A stretch of 64,000 nucleotides of DNA from Diadema setosum (GCF_964275005.1 NC_092686.1:44328333-44392332), one strand, 5' to 3'. Positions 10,349 to 22,782 are shown, numbered from the stretch's first letter. The notes: generated from the letters alone by a model not told the origin. Numbers and translations are program-made.

Positions 10349-12655
10349 CTAGAGTTCCTACATACGGAGAGAGGTTATGACAACAACGCATAAGAAACCT
10401 TTTTCGGTCCATCGTGTGCTGCTCAGAAGCAAAACTGGCACAGAGCAATGTGCATGTAGCCACATTCTCACACAATGTCCAGCTAAGTTGTAGAGGCTGT
10501 CACATTCAGCTCATTGACCCTTTCCCCATCCTCTGCAAAGTGAAGACTCTCAAGTCGAGGCTTGGCTTGGTTGGAACGCGTTCATCCTTTCCAAGAAATT
10601 CTGCAAGAATTTTGCCATCATGATCCTGATAGCTTCCAGTGCATTTTAGCGAGGAAAAAAAGTGCATTACTAATCAGCTTTACTTGTACGTATTGTTTCA
10701 GATTTATCTACCTATACGCAGCCCAGTCGCTGTGGTTTACAGCGACTAGGCTGTGTATGGTTAGATTTATCAAGATAGCTTCTCCTCACATTTAATGCAT
10801 GTACATGATTCATCTGATCAATATCATCACAGAGTAGTCTCGATTCCCGACTGTTGTTTAGTATGTTGCAGTTCCATGTGTTCCTTCTCCCCAATCATTC
10901 AAGCAAAGCTTTCCTATATTACACAAAAGTTTCTGCATCTCTATTAGGCTGATGTCCAGCTACATGGCTGGAATTCCATCGCTATGCAAGGAACATGCAC
11001 CAAGCATACCGGTATGTCATTTTCTGTTCTCCATGGGAGTAAGAGACAAAAGAATTAGACTGTATGGGGGCTAGGCCTGATAATCACCGTGGCTTATCTG
11101 TAAGTTTTTAGGAAATCATCTTAACCACCAACAACATTTGGCTACATCAAACATTAAATAAAAATATCTACAATATTTCCGAGGACAAGACATGGAGGTC
11201 TACAGTGCTATGCTATGTAGTGGTGCTGGCCAATATGTCATCATTAAAAGTTGTCAGCCTGTCAGTGCCAGTCTCAGCATGTATCTGAGGTCAACCTTAT
11301 CATAACAGATCGAAGGCAAATGGCCACCATGGGCGAAACAAGTTAAGAGGAATATTTTGTAAACACCGCAACTAGAGTTATAACTGTATGGAAGGGGGAT
11401 TTCGAGTTTGCTTACCTAGCTCTACACTGGGTCTTTGACTGCTGGCTAAGGTGAGAATGATACAAAAACCCAAATGATTTTATCGGGATTGCCTAGCTCT
11501 AAGGCTAGTTCTAAGTCCAGTCCAGTGGAGCTCACACAGCCAGTCCAAGGCTTCCCTCTCTGCGTGGCAGGTCCAATCTCGGCTAAGGGCAGTTGGCAAC
11601 TCGTCTACTTTTCCTCTCACACTCTTTTCTACCCTCACTGGCATCACCACACCCAAACATTAACCACTTGGGAGCTGCAATAAGCCCACCTGACTAAGTT
11701 AAAAAAAAAAAAAAAAGGCATGCAAATGCTAATTTGAAGAAGCAGAAAAGTTTGTAACACTTTCTCTGTGAGCCTGCGACTTCAGCCACAGGTACTAATT
11801 TTAATACCAACAACTCAAAACCACTTTCTCCGCAAGCTTGCAATTTGGGATGTAAAGAAAATACTTGGGCGCAACTGGGCCTATTGTCCACCAGGTGCAA
11901 CATTCCCTTGTTTACCTGCACCTACACTTACTTATGACAAATAACTCTTTCTAAATTCCATTGCGACAGCAATGTCATACAACTTTTGATGCAGTACTAT
12001 CAATCAAACTCCAAACAAGACCCTGCCATGCTCCCTCCCCCACTTCTCTGTCTTCTCAGATTGTTGTATTGTGGCATAGACCACACACAGGTTACTCTCA
12101 CTGTTTCACAGTCTCACTCAGCATTGACCATCAGTCTCAGTCTGTGTTTCAGAGACAATGTAGGGAAAAAGTAGAGCATTAAAAGTAGCAAACGGCTCAA
12201 GGAAGAGATGATTTCATACAATACACATCAGAATTATCTGCAATCTGACTAAATTCATCTCATTTTCAGCTCAGAGACTTCAGAGACATTGATTTATATT
12301 GTATTTTCTTGAGACACAACCAAAGGTGCATACACACTGATGGTACTGTTGTATACTCGTGCTACACTGGACTAAATACCTGGCAAAGTCTCATTGACAG
12401 AGATATCTTCCATCCCACATGGCTTAATTTCTGCCTGTGGGGATCTGCAAAGAATCTATTTGAAAGGCATATTTGGTGGACAAACTCGGAAGCATTCAGG
12501 AATCATATCATTTGTGGTTTCCATGTAATACAGGCTGTCCACAAAAGAGTAGCAAGAATTTTGGTGCTCAAAAAGGCTCTGTGCATCACATAATTAGATT
12601 GTTTGTTTGTTTTCTTTAAATCTGACGTCATACTTTCTCCGTATGTAGGGACACA
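10349..12655. mobile_element. 2.3-kb non-autonomous element with ends related to the neighbouring 6.7-kb element
   Basis: The left end is CTAGAGTTCCTACATACGGA (10349 on) and continues GAGAGGTTATGAC. The right end, read inward on the - strand, is CTGTGTCCCTACATACGGAG and continues AAAGTATGAC (12655 back to 12626). These are about 30-bp imperfect inverted repeats sharing CCTACATACGGAGA..TATGAC. They resemble the ends of the next element (CTAGAGTACCTACATA...). The flanks both carry TTACA (TATTACAA on the left, TTACACAAG on the right), so the exact boundary and target duplication are not settled. I see no transposase domain inside. The 12309-12593 frame is unrecognised. Confidence 0.6.
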
Positions 12656-13164
12656 GTTACACAAGCATGTAACAAAGGAGTATAATATATTATTTTGTGG
12701 CTAACTGAGTTGGCTAAACTCTGTTCATTGATGGCTCTGATACATCTAGAGTACCTACATAAAGAGAGTAGGGACAACTGGCGCATTGACGCTACTTTGT
12801 TTCACTCGCCCGGTCTGCTGCATGCGCACGCAGTGCATGTATAAACTTTAAGGTGCATATAATGTGTTATCAGAATTCCAAACTAATTAGGATAGCACTA
12901 TCATAAGAGCATTCTTTTCACATCAGAATGTCATTTTTCAACACTCCTTTTGATACAATGTCAGGATTTCTCTTACAGCAATTATAATGCAAAAAATTAA
13001 AGGTACTGAGTTACATCAGGGAGGTGGTCACATACGTACTGACTTCTGTTATTTCAGCAGCCTTACAGTGGAAGCATAGAATTGAATGACCCAAACCTGG
13101 GGAAATTTTGAGAACACAAAATGGAAGTTCCATACAGATACAACCTTTGTTCTGTTCATTGACT

Positions 13165-14103
13165 GTACACATTACTTCTTGGCTGATTTTCACAATTGCA
13201 ATTACTTTCTCAGTCCTTTGTCACCCTTTCGTGAAGCTTTGTTTTCTTCTTTTTTCTTCAAGTTTACATACAGCCGGACAAAATGGGTGATTTGAATCTT
13301 TACATAGTAGTTGATGGCACATGTGTACAAATCATCAGCACTGTCTTGTGTGAGCTGATCACGGACCAGTTTTTTCCAACCAGCCTGAACCGAGGAATGC
13401 GACTGTATGGCTTCAAACAGGGTGTCTCTTGGTGAATGATCACTCTTCACCATCTTCCACATTTTCAGCTCATGTCTTACAACCTTCTCTACAATTCTAA
13501 AAAAAAAAAATGGTATACAATGTCCAACACTTTAAACAGGCCTCCTCTGTTCTGCAGTGTTAGCCACACTGACGTATGACTTAAAAAAGAATTGGCCTCC
13601 GTGCTGTCGTCATCTGTGGCTTTCCAGGATTGAAGAATGTCATGGAACTCTTTGGCAAGAGGAGACTTGAGTTTTGCATATCTCTTCTGCAGAGCAAAGG
13701 GTATGTATCCCACAACTACCACTAGTCTCAAGGCAACTTCCTCTTTTGGTGTCATGCTGAATTGGGCATCATCCTTGTCTTGTGGTCCAGGGCTGCCATG
13801 GTACGAGTGTAGGAGTTTTTGTAACTTCAAACGCAACACAATCTGAAGGACCTTCCTCCTAATCTTAGCATCTCCATCAATATGTTGCAAGTCCAGATAT
13901 TCCTCCCATGCTGACAGCACCTCCACTCCACTTCTACACCTTTTGAAATTCCCTCATAATTTGGTTGTTTGCTGTCTGCCCTGCTATGGACCATTCCCCC
14001 ACAGATATGCAGTCCCATACCATGGTTACAATCTTTACAGAAATGTTCCTGAATGGCTGGCAAGTTGCTCCATCTCGGACTGCCATCCTTGCAAACGAGA
14101 TGT
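13165..14103 (-). pseudogene. Third transposase-like module, copy A (degenerate)
   Basis: The minus-strand frames 13926-13489 and 13462-13202 together read as one protein piece: VVVVGYIPFALQKRYAKLKS, then SVWLTLQNRGGLFKVLDIVY, then a basic end KASRKGDKGLRK. The pattern of a GYI helix, an NRGGLF loop and a Lys-rich end resembles the C-terminal part of many transposon-derived proteins in invertebrates. This family placement is from memory and loose. Frameshifts and an A run near 13500 break it. Copy B lies directly alongside. Confidence 0.6.
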
Positions 14104-15020
14104 ACAAATTACTTCTTGGATGATTTTTGCAATTACTTTCTCAGTCCTTTGTCACCCTTTTGTGAAGTTTTGTTTTCTTCTTTTTTCTTCAAGTTCACAT
14201 ACAGCCGGACAAAATGGGTGTTTCAGATCTTTACATAGTAGTTGATGACACATGTGTACAAATCATCAGCATTGTCCTGTGTGAACTAATCACAGACCAG
14301 TTTTTCCCAACCAGCCTGTACTGAGGGATGTGAGTGTATTGCCGCAAACAGGGTGTCTCGTGGTGAATGATCACTCTTCACCATCTTCCACATTTTTAGC
14401 TCATGTCGTACAACCTTCTCTACAGTTCTAAAAAAAAAAACAATATACAATGTTGGACACTTTGAACAGGCCTCCTGTGTTCTGCAGTGTTAGCCACACT
14501 GACGTATGACTTCAAAAAGAATCGGCCTCTGTGCTGTTGTCATCTGCGGCTTTCCAGGACTGAAGAATATCATGGAACTCTTTAGCAAGAGGAGACTTGA
14601 GTTTTGCATATCTCTTCTGCAGAGCAAAGGGTATGTATCCAACCACGAGTCTAAGGACAGCGTCCTCCTCTGGTGTCATGCTGGCATCATCCTTGTCTCG
14701 TGGCTCAGGGCTCCCATGGAACAGGTGTAACAGTTTTGCCAACATCAGACGTAGCACAATTTGAAGAACCCTCCTCCTTATGTTATTGTCTCCAGCAATA
14801 TCTTGTGAGTCCAGATATTGCTCCCATGCTGCCAGCACCTCCACTCCACTTCTGCGCTTCTAAAACTCATTCACTATGTTATTGTTCGCTGTCTGCCCTG
14901 CTGTGGCCCCTTCCCTAGCAGATATGCAGTCACATACCATTGTAACGATTGTAACAGAAATGTCCTTGAATGACTCGCAAGTCGCTCCATCTCGGACTGC
15001 CATGCTTGCAAACGACATGA
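14104..15020 (-). pseudogene. Third transposase-like module, copy B (degenerate)
   Basis: Tandem duplicate of copy A, offset 917-931 bases. The frame 14844-14512 repeats the same protein, including LRLVVGYIPFALQKRYAKLK and LAKEFHDILQSWKA. The upstream part, 15185-14874, contains AWQSEMERLASHSRTF, also recognisable but more broken in copy A. Most text between the copies is conserved at the DNA level, so the duplication came after most of the protein had formed. Stops and frameshifts make it inactive. Confidence 0.6.
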
Positions 15021-15900
15021 TGTCACTTCCCTTGCAGAAATGATCATCATAGATATTGCTTCCCTTGTGGGGGGGGGGGGGGGGGAGGTGGGGGCAGTAA
15101 TGTGATTACTTGCGAAAACACTGAACCTTGTTGGTGCGGAGCATAGGTACAAAGGGAATCTGGGAGATTCCACTCCTCTTCCCACCTTCCTGATTGCATC
15201 CTCTTTGTATCAATACTTGAAAAAACACCAGATAATAGTCTTTGTATCAATACTCAGACTGTTCTTGGGAACAGATAATCATAGTGATATCATATTTTTT
15301 TTTTGCATACTTAAAAAAAAAAAAAAGAGTTGGGAAAGCACATCCGCATCTGTCTTTTTTCTTTTTTTTTGAGGGGGGGGGGGGGCTGCTTTCTTACTCA
15401 AGCCTGGTTTACCAGGTTTTTGGGGGAGTTTCTAGTCCCCTCCTTTCTTTGGCTGAGCCGGCGAACACTTAGGTTCATGATGTGTGGCGACTGTTGTAAC
15501 CATGACAGACTTAGCTGTATGCTGCATATGGGGCGCTTGAACTAGTGCCGCCCACCACAGACTTAGCTGTATGATGTCGGGTTGGTGGAATTTCCATCCC
15601 GCAACCGTGATGTGGAAAAACTTGAATAAACACCAGATAATAGTCCTCTTCAGAAACAAAATTCAGCTCTAACTGAGCTACGATATCTAATCATCCAGAA
15701 TTAGATAAAATGGTGCGATGATGCCCAGTACAAAAGAAGAATTAAACTGGGTTTATGACTACGTGGGGAGACCTTATTCCTGCGTATAACCTGCGAAGAA
15801 GCGATATATGACTGCACGCGCGATGAGCGGGCTCTCACTATGAGTTCTTGCGTAAACTCACAAAATAAAATGGAAATTGCTTATTTCATGCTTGATTCAT
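15021..15900. other. Spacer within the 6.7-kb element
   Basis: Contains a G run at 15069-15085, T and A runs near 15295-15330, a T/G homopolymer pair at 15361-15385, and a short repeated phrase 'ACAGACTTAGCTGTATG' (about 15507 and 15558). No protein signal is seen. Confidence 0.5.
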
Positions 15901-17566
15901 TTCACTTCACTTTGCTACCCAGTTCATTAAACTTCTTTGATGATTCTTTCTTACGATTGCTGGTTTGCTTCTTGCAGAAGAAATGTAGCCGCGATGTGAT
16001 AAACTTCGCAAAAAGTTTCCTTTTGATGTTACGGCTGTCTGCAAACTTCACATCGTCAGTTGCCTTTGCGCTTGCTCTAGAAGCACACACTTCACATTTC
16101 ATCCATGAGCTCGTCTTCAGCCTCGCAGAGTATCACTTTGACAGTCAATATCATCTTGAATGTCTTGTCTGACACACGAAGAAGGCATCCACTTTTGAAC
16201 TCTTTCAGCATGGTGAGCTGTGCATCAGGATGTGTGTCTTCTGTGTCATCAGCTGTCACCTCATGAATGCAAGTTTTGCAAGTTGTCTCGTTCTTCTTAA
16301 CACTGGTGGCACAGTATCCTGCAAGGTTGTAGAGGCTAGCGTGCTCTGCTGGAGGAAGACAACTGACATTGGGGTTGTCTGACAGGATGATGCCTGAGAC
16401 TTCGACCTCCTCTTAGACCTGCACGTCCTGTTGCAGGAAATCAGCGAGAAATTCGCCATCATCTTGGCTGTAACTCCTGGAATGTGGTAGTGCGAGAAAC
16501 TGGGCAGTGCTGATGAGTTTCAGTTCAAATTTAAATTCTAGTGGGGATGGGACTGGCTTCCCCAGGCGAATGACTGAAAACAGATTTTCCAAACAGTCTT
16601 GTGTTAGTCTACCTGTAAGATGGTATTTGTGACCAGCATCAAGAAGCCCCTCAGCTAAGCTAAGAACTGATGTAGTAGTCAAGATGACCTTGGTTTGACT
16701 TGGCTTCCAGTCACCTTTGCGTACCTATCTTCATCCCCTTGAACACAGCTATGTCATCTTGAAGAGATGACAGAGTTTCCTGGTATTTATCTGGCTTCAT
16801 CTTGCTAAGGGCCAAAACAGGATGACAGCTTGTCATGATCTCGAACCAATGGTTCATCATTTCGATGAACCAAACTGGAGTACGATGGTCTGCACCCCTG
16901 CTTTCTTTGTTTGCAAGGTAGATGAGGGCACCGCTCACATCATGGCTGATCACATGTGAAGCGCGGGACACTTTTATTTTCTTGAAGTGAGAAGGTGCAA
17001 GTTTGGCCTTGGTAAGCTTTGGTGCCAGCCTCAACTCCTGGTGCTCTTGGAAGCATGCAAGGTCACGAAGGGGGTAATCACTGACGATGGCTGAGCGAAG
17101 CTGATGGTGCTCTTTGGTGTTTTTGAAAAGAACAAAATTTTGTCCACTTACTAGAGCTGACTTGATATTTTTGAACATATGAGGAACATCAGCAAGAAAA
17201 TACAGCCATCCTTCTGTTTCATGCGGATGAGGGATTCTGTAGACTGTCTGGCAATTTTACCACATTATCCCAAATGACTTCCACATAGCCCAATTAGCGC
17301 TACCCATATCACTTGTCAGTGCTTGGACATGCAGGCTGATGTCTTCTGCACGACTGATGATGTCCAGAATGATGTCCTTGAAGACGGTTCGTTCCATCTG
17401 TTGAGCCACTTGTAAAGTGATAGCCAATCGTTTGCCTCCAGTGAGAAGTAACTCCACTGAGCATGAACGCAAACGCATGGTCAGCACTTTTTGTGTTAGA
17501 GACATTTTGTCCAGTGTAAGTTAGCAAAGTTGTTCTTCCTTAGTCAGACCATCAACTTTCAGCATC
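15900..17566 (-). pseudogene. P-element/THAP9-like transposase, broken
   Basis: An exon-like start (TTTTCAGCCAG at about 17567) leads into VFELLMLKVDGLTKEEQLC, a TAA, then LTLDKMSLTQKV, where P-like transposases carry their first catalytic Asp. Next comes VQALTSDMGSANWAMWKSFG, matching the second Asp motif. The frames 17178-16711 and 16682-16413 follow, with LTGRLTQDCLENLFSVIR, a strong THAP9/P signature. Past another in-frame TAA come LYNLAGYCATSVKKNETTCK and LTMLKEFKSGCLLRVSD, the usual C-terminal Cys-containing region, and then RLHFFCKKQTSNRKKESSKK in another frame. No THAP zinc finger was found upstream. At least two stops and two frame changes show it is inactive. Confidence 0.8.
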
Positions 17567-17849
17567 AGCAGTTCAAAGACCTGCATCAATATACCTGGCT
17601 GAAAAGAAATGTTTTGTAACCTCCTCTGAAGTGTGCATTCCGATGGTTCGGGGATTCAAATAGTTGATATGAACAGATAAATTCTCGTAGAATGTGAAAA
17701 TAACTGAATTTTCTGTAGATTGTCTTACCAACCAGATAGATATCAACTTTCTGATGATGAGGGTGCAATATGCAGCTGTTTTAAGTATAACAAATATTTT
17801 TAGAAAATACAGTAAAGCAGTCCCCCCACCCCTCCCCCATGATGTAAAA

Positions 17850-19250
17850 CAAATAAGATTATCCCTTCTTTGCGAAACTTCTGTGGCATGAGCTCCCAAA
17901 CTGAGATTGAGTCTGTGGAAGACTCTCTCACGACTGGTTTTGCGCGCCACAGTTGAACGCAAGGACTGCAAGATCTACTGCAGTGCGAACAACACGTGGG
18001 CCTCTCCACAGGTGTTTTGGACACCGTTTCCAGATGAGAGCATGGAAGCTCTCATTCTGGTGCTGGGTCATACCTGGGAGGCATCTCTCAAGGAAATCGG
18101 GCTTACTCAGTCGTGTGAATGTTGGCAGGTAAAGGTCCAGAAACCCAGGGTCTAAGTGATTCTCATTGTCCTTCTCTTTGCCTGTTTTCTTGTACTCACA
18201 CCGTGTGTTCTCGCCATCAGGACAATATTGATGATGTGCGTCAGGATCAGGCAGTTTGACTGAATGATACAGGATGGCCAATATTGCACTTCGCATCTTC
18301 TCTACTGCCCTATCCCTAGCCTCCTTACTATCTAAAGCCCCCTTATCTGCATGTTTGCGTATTGTACTTCTATATAATTTACATAGCCTACCAATTGATC
18401 ACGTGTCTGATGTCCCCCCCCCCCTACCCTTTGCATGCCCTACCCCCTTCCCATCTGCTAATATGCCTTTGTTCTGTTTCCTTACAGTGTCCAGTGCCTT
18501 GTACATTCTATTACCTACATGCCCTACACAGTCTACCTTATGAACCTCATGACCCTCCCCATACACATCCCTAACAGCATTGAATGCACTACTATCCCCA
18601 TCACACAAACATGTAAACTCGCGGCATATTTTGTGGTCACACAATCCAACTTCACCATATTCATCTGTGAAATGCTACTTGACATTAGGACACTCACAGG
18701 TGGAATTCAACACTATAACACTCTCATTCTTAGTCAGAAACACTCATAATTATTACCTGCCTCCTGTAATTCAGACAGATTTGAGCATATCATTCTTGTA
18801 TGCTTTCAAATTCAAGTTGAACTTACTTACAGTTAGAATCTACATCTGTCACATATCACTTTATAGAGAAGCCAGACTAAATAAACAAGCATTCGTCTCA
18901 AATCTACTGTAAATATAGATAAAATATACATCATTACTTGTATAAAAGTGTCATTTCACAAAGATCTCACCTCCAGTGCAAACATGTGCTGCCTGAAGTG
19001 CATCCTTCAGTTGCTGGCCACTTGTAAGGTAAAACCCCTCCAATTCCCGACGCGAATTGCTATGTGAGGGACTATGTTCACTTTCATGTGGCAGTGCTGG
19101 CTTGTTGGACTCCAGTTTCCTTTCGGAGGCTGTTGGTGCTCCTTCTTCTTTCTTCTCCTCAATCCTGCGTGTTTTTACCTCATAGGAGGGCACTCCATGA
19201 AAACCTTCATGTTTTTTACATAACCTTGTCGTTTTCGGGCCATTTTGCTA
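17850..19250 (-). pseudogene. Mutator-like transposase, broken
   Basis: A likely start MARKRQGYVKNMKVF (about 19240) shifts frame into PSYEVKTRRIEEKKEE (19193-18951). Downstream, the frame 18644-17928 reads CDGDSSAFNAVRDVYG, then KVDCVGHVGNRMYK, then SIGRLCKLYRSTIRKHADKG, then LERCLPGMTQHQNESFHALI and WKRCPKHLWRG. These match the order of blocks in the invertebrate 'Mutator-like transposase' family (DGDS, CVGH, TQN.NES...W..CPK), recalled as Pfam PF20700. One in-frame TGA lies just after an 11-G run near 18410. Near 17930 the frame changes again, into RVFHRLNLSLGAHATEVSQR. An intron may lie between 18951 and 18740. It does not encode a full enzyme. Confidence 0.65.
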
Positions 19251-19435
19251 AGGAAAATCACTAACTGTCGGCTCAGGTTTGTTATTGCGGTCGCGATAAG
19301 AATGATAGTGCTGTGGTTGCAATAAGAATGATAGCGCTGCGGAGTGAAACAAAATGTTGCCAGGAGTCACGTGACCATCAAATTCTGGTCCCCCTATGTT
19401 GTTACTCTCTTTATGTAGGTACTCTAGTTACATCT

Positions 19436-21947
19436 GTGTTACAGCGCCACCTAGTGTTGAAATACAGCAAGGCAGTGTGTTGTACATATTGTATGTTGTA
19501 TTGAGCCTGTCAGCTCAGTGTCCTCAATGTTATGTAGGCATAATTTGTGTGGGAGTAAGGATAAAGGGCTAATATTGTAGAAATTAAAGGAAATTGGGAT
19601 ACATTACACCATTGGAACTTGACAGAATGAGGGTATGTTTGCTGCAGATAAATCAGGAATTACATTTGTACTTGCATTACCATGGTTAACACTCGCATTC
19701 ATTCCGTGGCATAATTCATCATTATTAGAACCATCTTGAAGCCTAGTGTTCTTTCTGTCCTGGCTTTGGACCACATTTGTGACAAGGTTCAAACTAAGTA
19801 ATGAGGAAAATAGGAGCTCACTTTGGACCAATGTGATACAAACAATTGCAGTGTCTTTTTAATTGGCTATTTGCCCGTGGGTATGTTTTGTCTTCCGTAT
19901 TTGTAAATCTAAACTGGAATAATCCAAAATTGCAATGGGCATAGTTAAATGTTTGATTGGCTACTTTATATTGTTTGCCCCACAGTAGGTTACTATGTGT
20001 AAGAACTTCATGGGATAAACCATGTGCTAGATTGCTTAGTTGGATGATGTTTTGTGAGGCATTCAGGTAGAAATAAAAAGGTACTATAATAACAACAATA
20101 CATAAATTTTTTTTTTTCAAAACTAAGCAGTATGACTTTTGTATGGGCATGTTTAGGAACCTAGGTTTGAGAAGGTACAGTCCAAAATTAAGGTACTAAT
20201 GAGGATATGACCTATTTACATGGCATCAGTACTTGTATTTCAGTGAGGCAAATTAACACAACTTGTATTCTACCAATATGACATATCCCCAAATGCAGAA
20301 TTAATATTTATTTAAAACGAGCTAGTCCAGCCTCAACCTTTATATTTCATTTAGATTCCCAAGCAACGTGCATGAGGCACAAGGTAGTTATTAGGTGGTC
20401 TGAACAGAATATGCTGTTTTGGGAGATCCAAATTTATCACTTAAATGGTTTCATGGGGATAATAAGGGCAGTTTTAAAGGGAAAGTTTCCCCAAACATGT
20501 AAATGGGTTGAGACAGTGCAGAAAGATTTGTGAGATGCCCTTTGAAAGTTTGAAAAAAAAAGAAGAAAAAACAGGCTATATTTTCAAAAGATATAAATAT
20601 TGAAAGTTGTGGTGAATTACTGGTGAATTCCCTTGCTAGTTTGAAAATCTGCAGCAATTGCAATGTCACAGATACATGAGAATAATACAAAGAAAATATG
20701 CAAGGAATTCATCACAAAACTGTATCTTATGAAACAAACATTATTTCCTTCCAACACTGAGATTTGTTAAGACATGTGTTATTAGCCTGTTATTTTTCTG
20801 GAGGAGCCAGGTCAAGTGCTGTTTTAATGTCCTAGTAAAATCAAAATAACATTTAAAAGGACTTCCAATTTTCTTCAAACTTTCACTGCACATCTAAGAA
20901 TCTTTTGCATTCACTTTATTCTAATTTACACTGTTTGTTTGCGGGCAACTTCCCCCTCGAGTCAAAATAGATGTCTAAAAGATAGCTAGCAATGTTTCTG
21001 TGATTTCAGAATTTAAATTGCTTGTTTACTCATCTGATAAACCTATTGGACATCTTTCTCTCTATTTGTATTTGAGAAGGAGAGATGGTGATGGTAGTTA
21101 CAAAATGAGAAAGGTGAATTCACCTTCCGCTTCAACCAATTTATCTCTATTAATATAAGTGGATCTTTTAAACTGGCTCAAATTGTACATATTGCTCAAT
21201 TGGTGCTTTGGGGTCCACATTCTGAGAGTTTTCCTGACAACATGCATTCAGGCCATGGTGAACCAAAGCATTGATGAAATTCATGGTACTGCGTAGTATT
21301 TTAAATTGTAAATCATGGTCAGTGTAAGTTTTGTAAATACCTTTCAGATGTTTTTTAAGACTTGTACATATGTATACATATTGTAGCCAGTTTTATATTA
21401 GAAAAGTTTTAATACATGTATTTGTATTAAGGATATTTGAATAGATTTTGTGATAACATTAAATCATTTGAGGTTTTTTTGTGGTCGATGTTACACACTT
21501 GTGGGAGTTTGAGGTCAACAACTTTGGAAAGACTCTGTACCAGAAAGTATAGGAAGCCACCATTCAATTCACCCTGGTTTGGATATGAAAATTATTGTGT
21601 TTACTGGACTCAGATGACAGACTTACATTTTAGTGGATGTGATATATGTGAGTGGGTAGCTTGGGACGAGGAAGCAAAAATCTAAACGAAACAATTAAAT
21701 GTTTTCCAACACCAGATAATGCCATGACATGTATGATATCTCACCATTTTGTGCATTGTGGTAGGGACTGCCTTTTTGAGATGTGTAAGACTCATCAGCT
21801 GATATTATTTTCATCATTCTTGGGGACGTTATACCCATGCTACCTCATTGAGAAATCATGTAGAAACTAATTGCTTTTTTATTTCATGTCAACACTTGTG
21901 TAGGTACTCATCATCGATGTGACTACCTTGTTACTCAATAGTTTATT
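19436..21947. other. Intergenic stretch, no gene seen
   Basis: No domain-bearing frame and no convincing splice pairs. The block at about 20845-20945 (TTCTTCAAACTTTCACTGCA and onward) is a fragment of the foldback family complete at 37689-38247. The rest is unremarkable AT-rich sequence. Confidence 0.5.
20845..20945. repeat. Fragment of the 'AAAGGACAAGTTCACC' foldback family
   Basis: CCAATTTTCTTCAAACTTTCACTGCACATCTAAGAATC-like text (split here as CCAATTTTCTTCAAACTTTC and CACTGCACATCTAAG) parallels the right half of the element at 37689-38247. No ends are visible. Confidence 0.45.
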
Positions 21948-22782
21948 ATACCCCTGCCAAACGAAGTTTGAAGGGGGTATATAGGAATCAGCGGATGGTC
22001 GGGCGGTCGGGCGGTCGGTCCGTTGCAAATCTTGCGTCGCGAACTTCTTCCTCAGTTTTCAACCGATTCCCATAAAACTTGGCACAGATGTGTGCCTTGG
22101 GTTGTAGATGTGCAAGACATATTTTTTGACAGTACCCAAAAGTACGTTGCCATGGTAACGGCATATTATGGGCAAAAATGGGTACAAATCTTGCATCGCG
22201 AACTCCTCCCACAGTTTTTGATCAATTTTTATGAAATTAGGTACAGATGTTCATCTGAATATGTTAATGTGCAAGACACATATTTCCGCAGTGGCAAAAA
22301 GTGCGTTGCCATGGTAACGGCATGTTATTGGTAAAATATAGGGCAAAATGCTTCATGGCAAAACTGCTTCATCAGTGTTCTTCCAATTCTCGTGGAATTC
22401 ATATTGAATGTTTGTCTTAGGATATAGGTCAGCATGACACATTTCTTGACAGTGACAAAAAGTATGTTGCCATGGTAACAGCTCACATATTATGAGCCAT
22501 AATGATGGAAAATTTTGTGTTGCAAACTACTTCCTCAGTTTTTGCCCAATTTCCATGAAATGTGTGCCTTTGGTTGTAGATGTGCAAGACGCATTTTTCG
22601 ACAGTACCCGAAAGTACGTTGCCATGGTAACGGCATATTAATGGCAGAAGATCAAGGAAAGATCTTGCGGATTTAACTACTTCCTCAGTTTTTTGACCAA
22701 ACTTATGAAATGTTGTTTTGACCAAAGCTTATGAAATGTTGTTTGGCGGGGGTATAACCAGTCGCTGTAGCGACATTTTTTT
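21948..22782. mobile_element. Dispersed repeat with about 4 tandem units of roughly 160-320 bp
   Basis: It begins TATACCCCTGCCAAACGAAG and ends GGCGGGGGTATAACC, so the ends TATACCCC.GCC are inverted repeats. Inside, a unit recurs: GAACT(C/T)CTTC..CAGTTTTTG, then a 'CAGATGTG..GATGTGCAAGACA' block, then CAGT..CAAAAGT.CGTTGCCATGGTAACGGCATATTA. The GTTGCCATGGTAAC palindrome appears at about 22146, 22306, 22468 and 22618. From memory this family is found in many marine invertebrates. The 3' flank GTCGCTGTAGCGAC is also palindromic. No transposase. Confidence 0.7.

Larger units (their letters stand above)
12748..19427 (-). mobile_element. 6.7-kb composite DNA transposon with 25-bp terminal inverted repeats
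   Basis: CTAGAGTACCTACATAAAGA, continuing GAGTA (12746-12770), is repeated exactly in reverse complement at 19403-19427. TACATCT occurs directly next to both ends (12741-12747 and 19429-19435), a candidate target duplication of 7-8 bases, though a few bases at the right end leave the exact cut open. All recognisable coding remnants inside are on the - strand: a Mutator-like transposase (about 19250-17850), a P-element/THAP9-like transposase (17566-15900), and two tandem copies of a third conserved module (15020-13165). All are interrupted by stops or frameshifts, so the copy is dead. It may be one element that captured modules, or elements nested in one another. Confidence 0.75.

Noticed and set aside
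12309..12593. 94-codon frame inside the 2.3-kb element, considered as a transposase fragment
   Set aside because: No catalytic or zinc-binding motif could be recognised.
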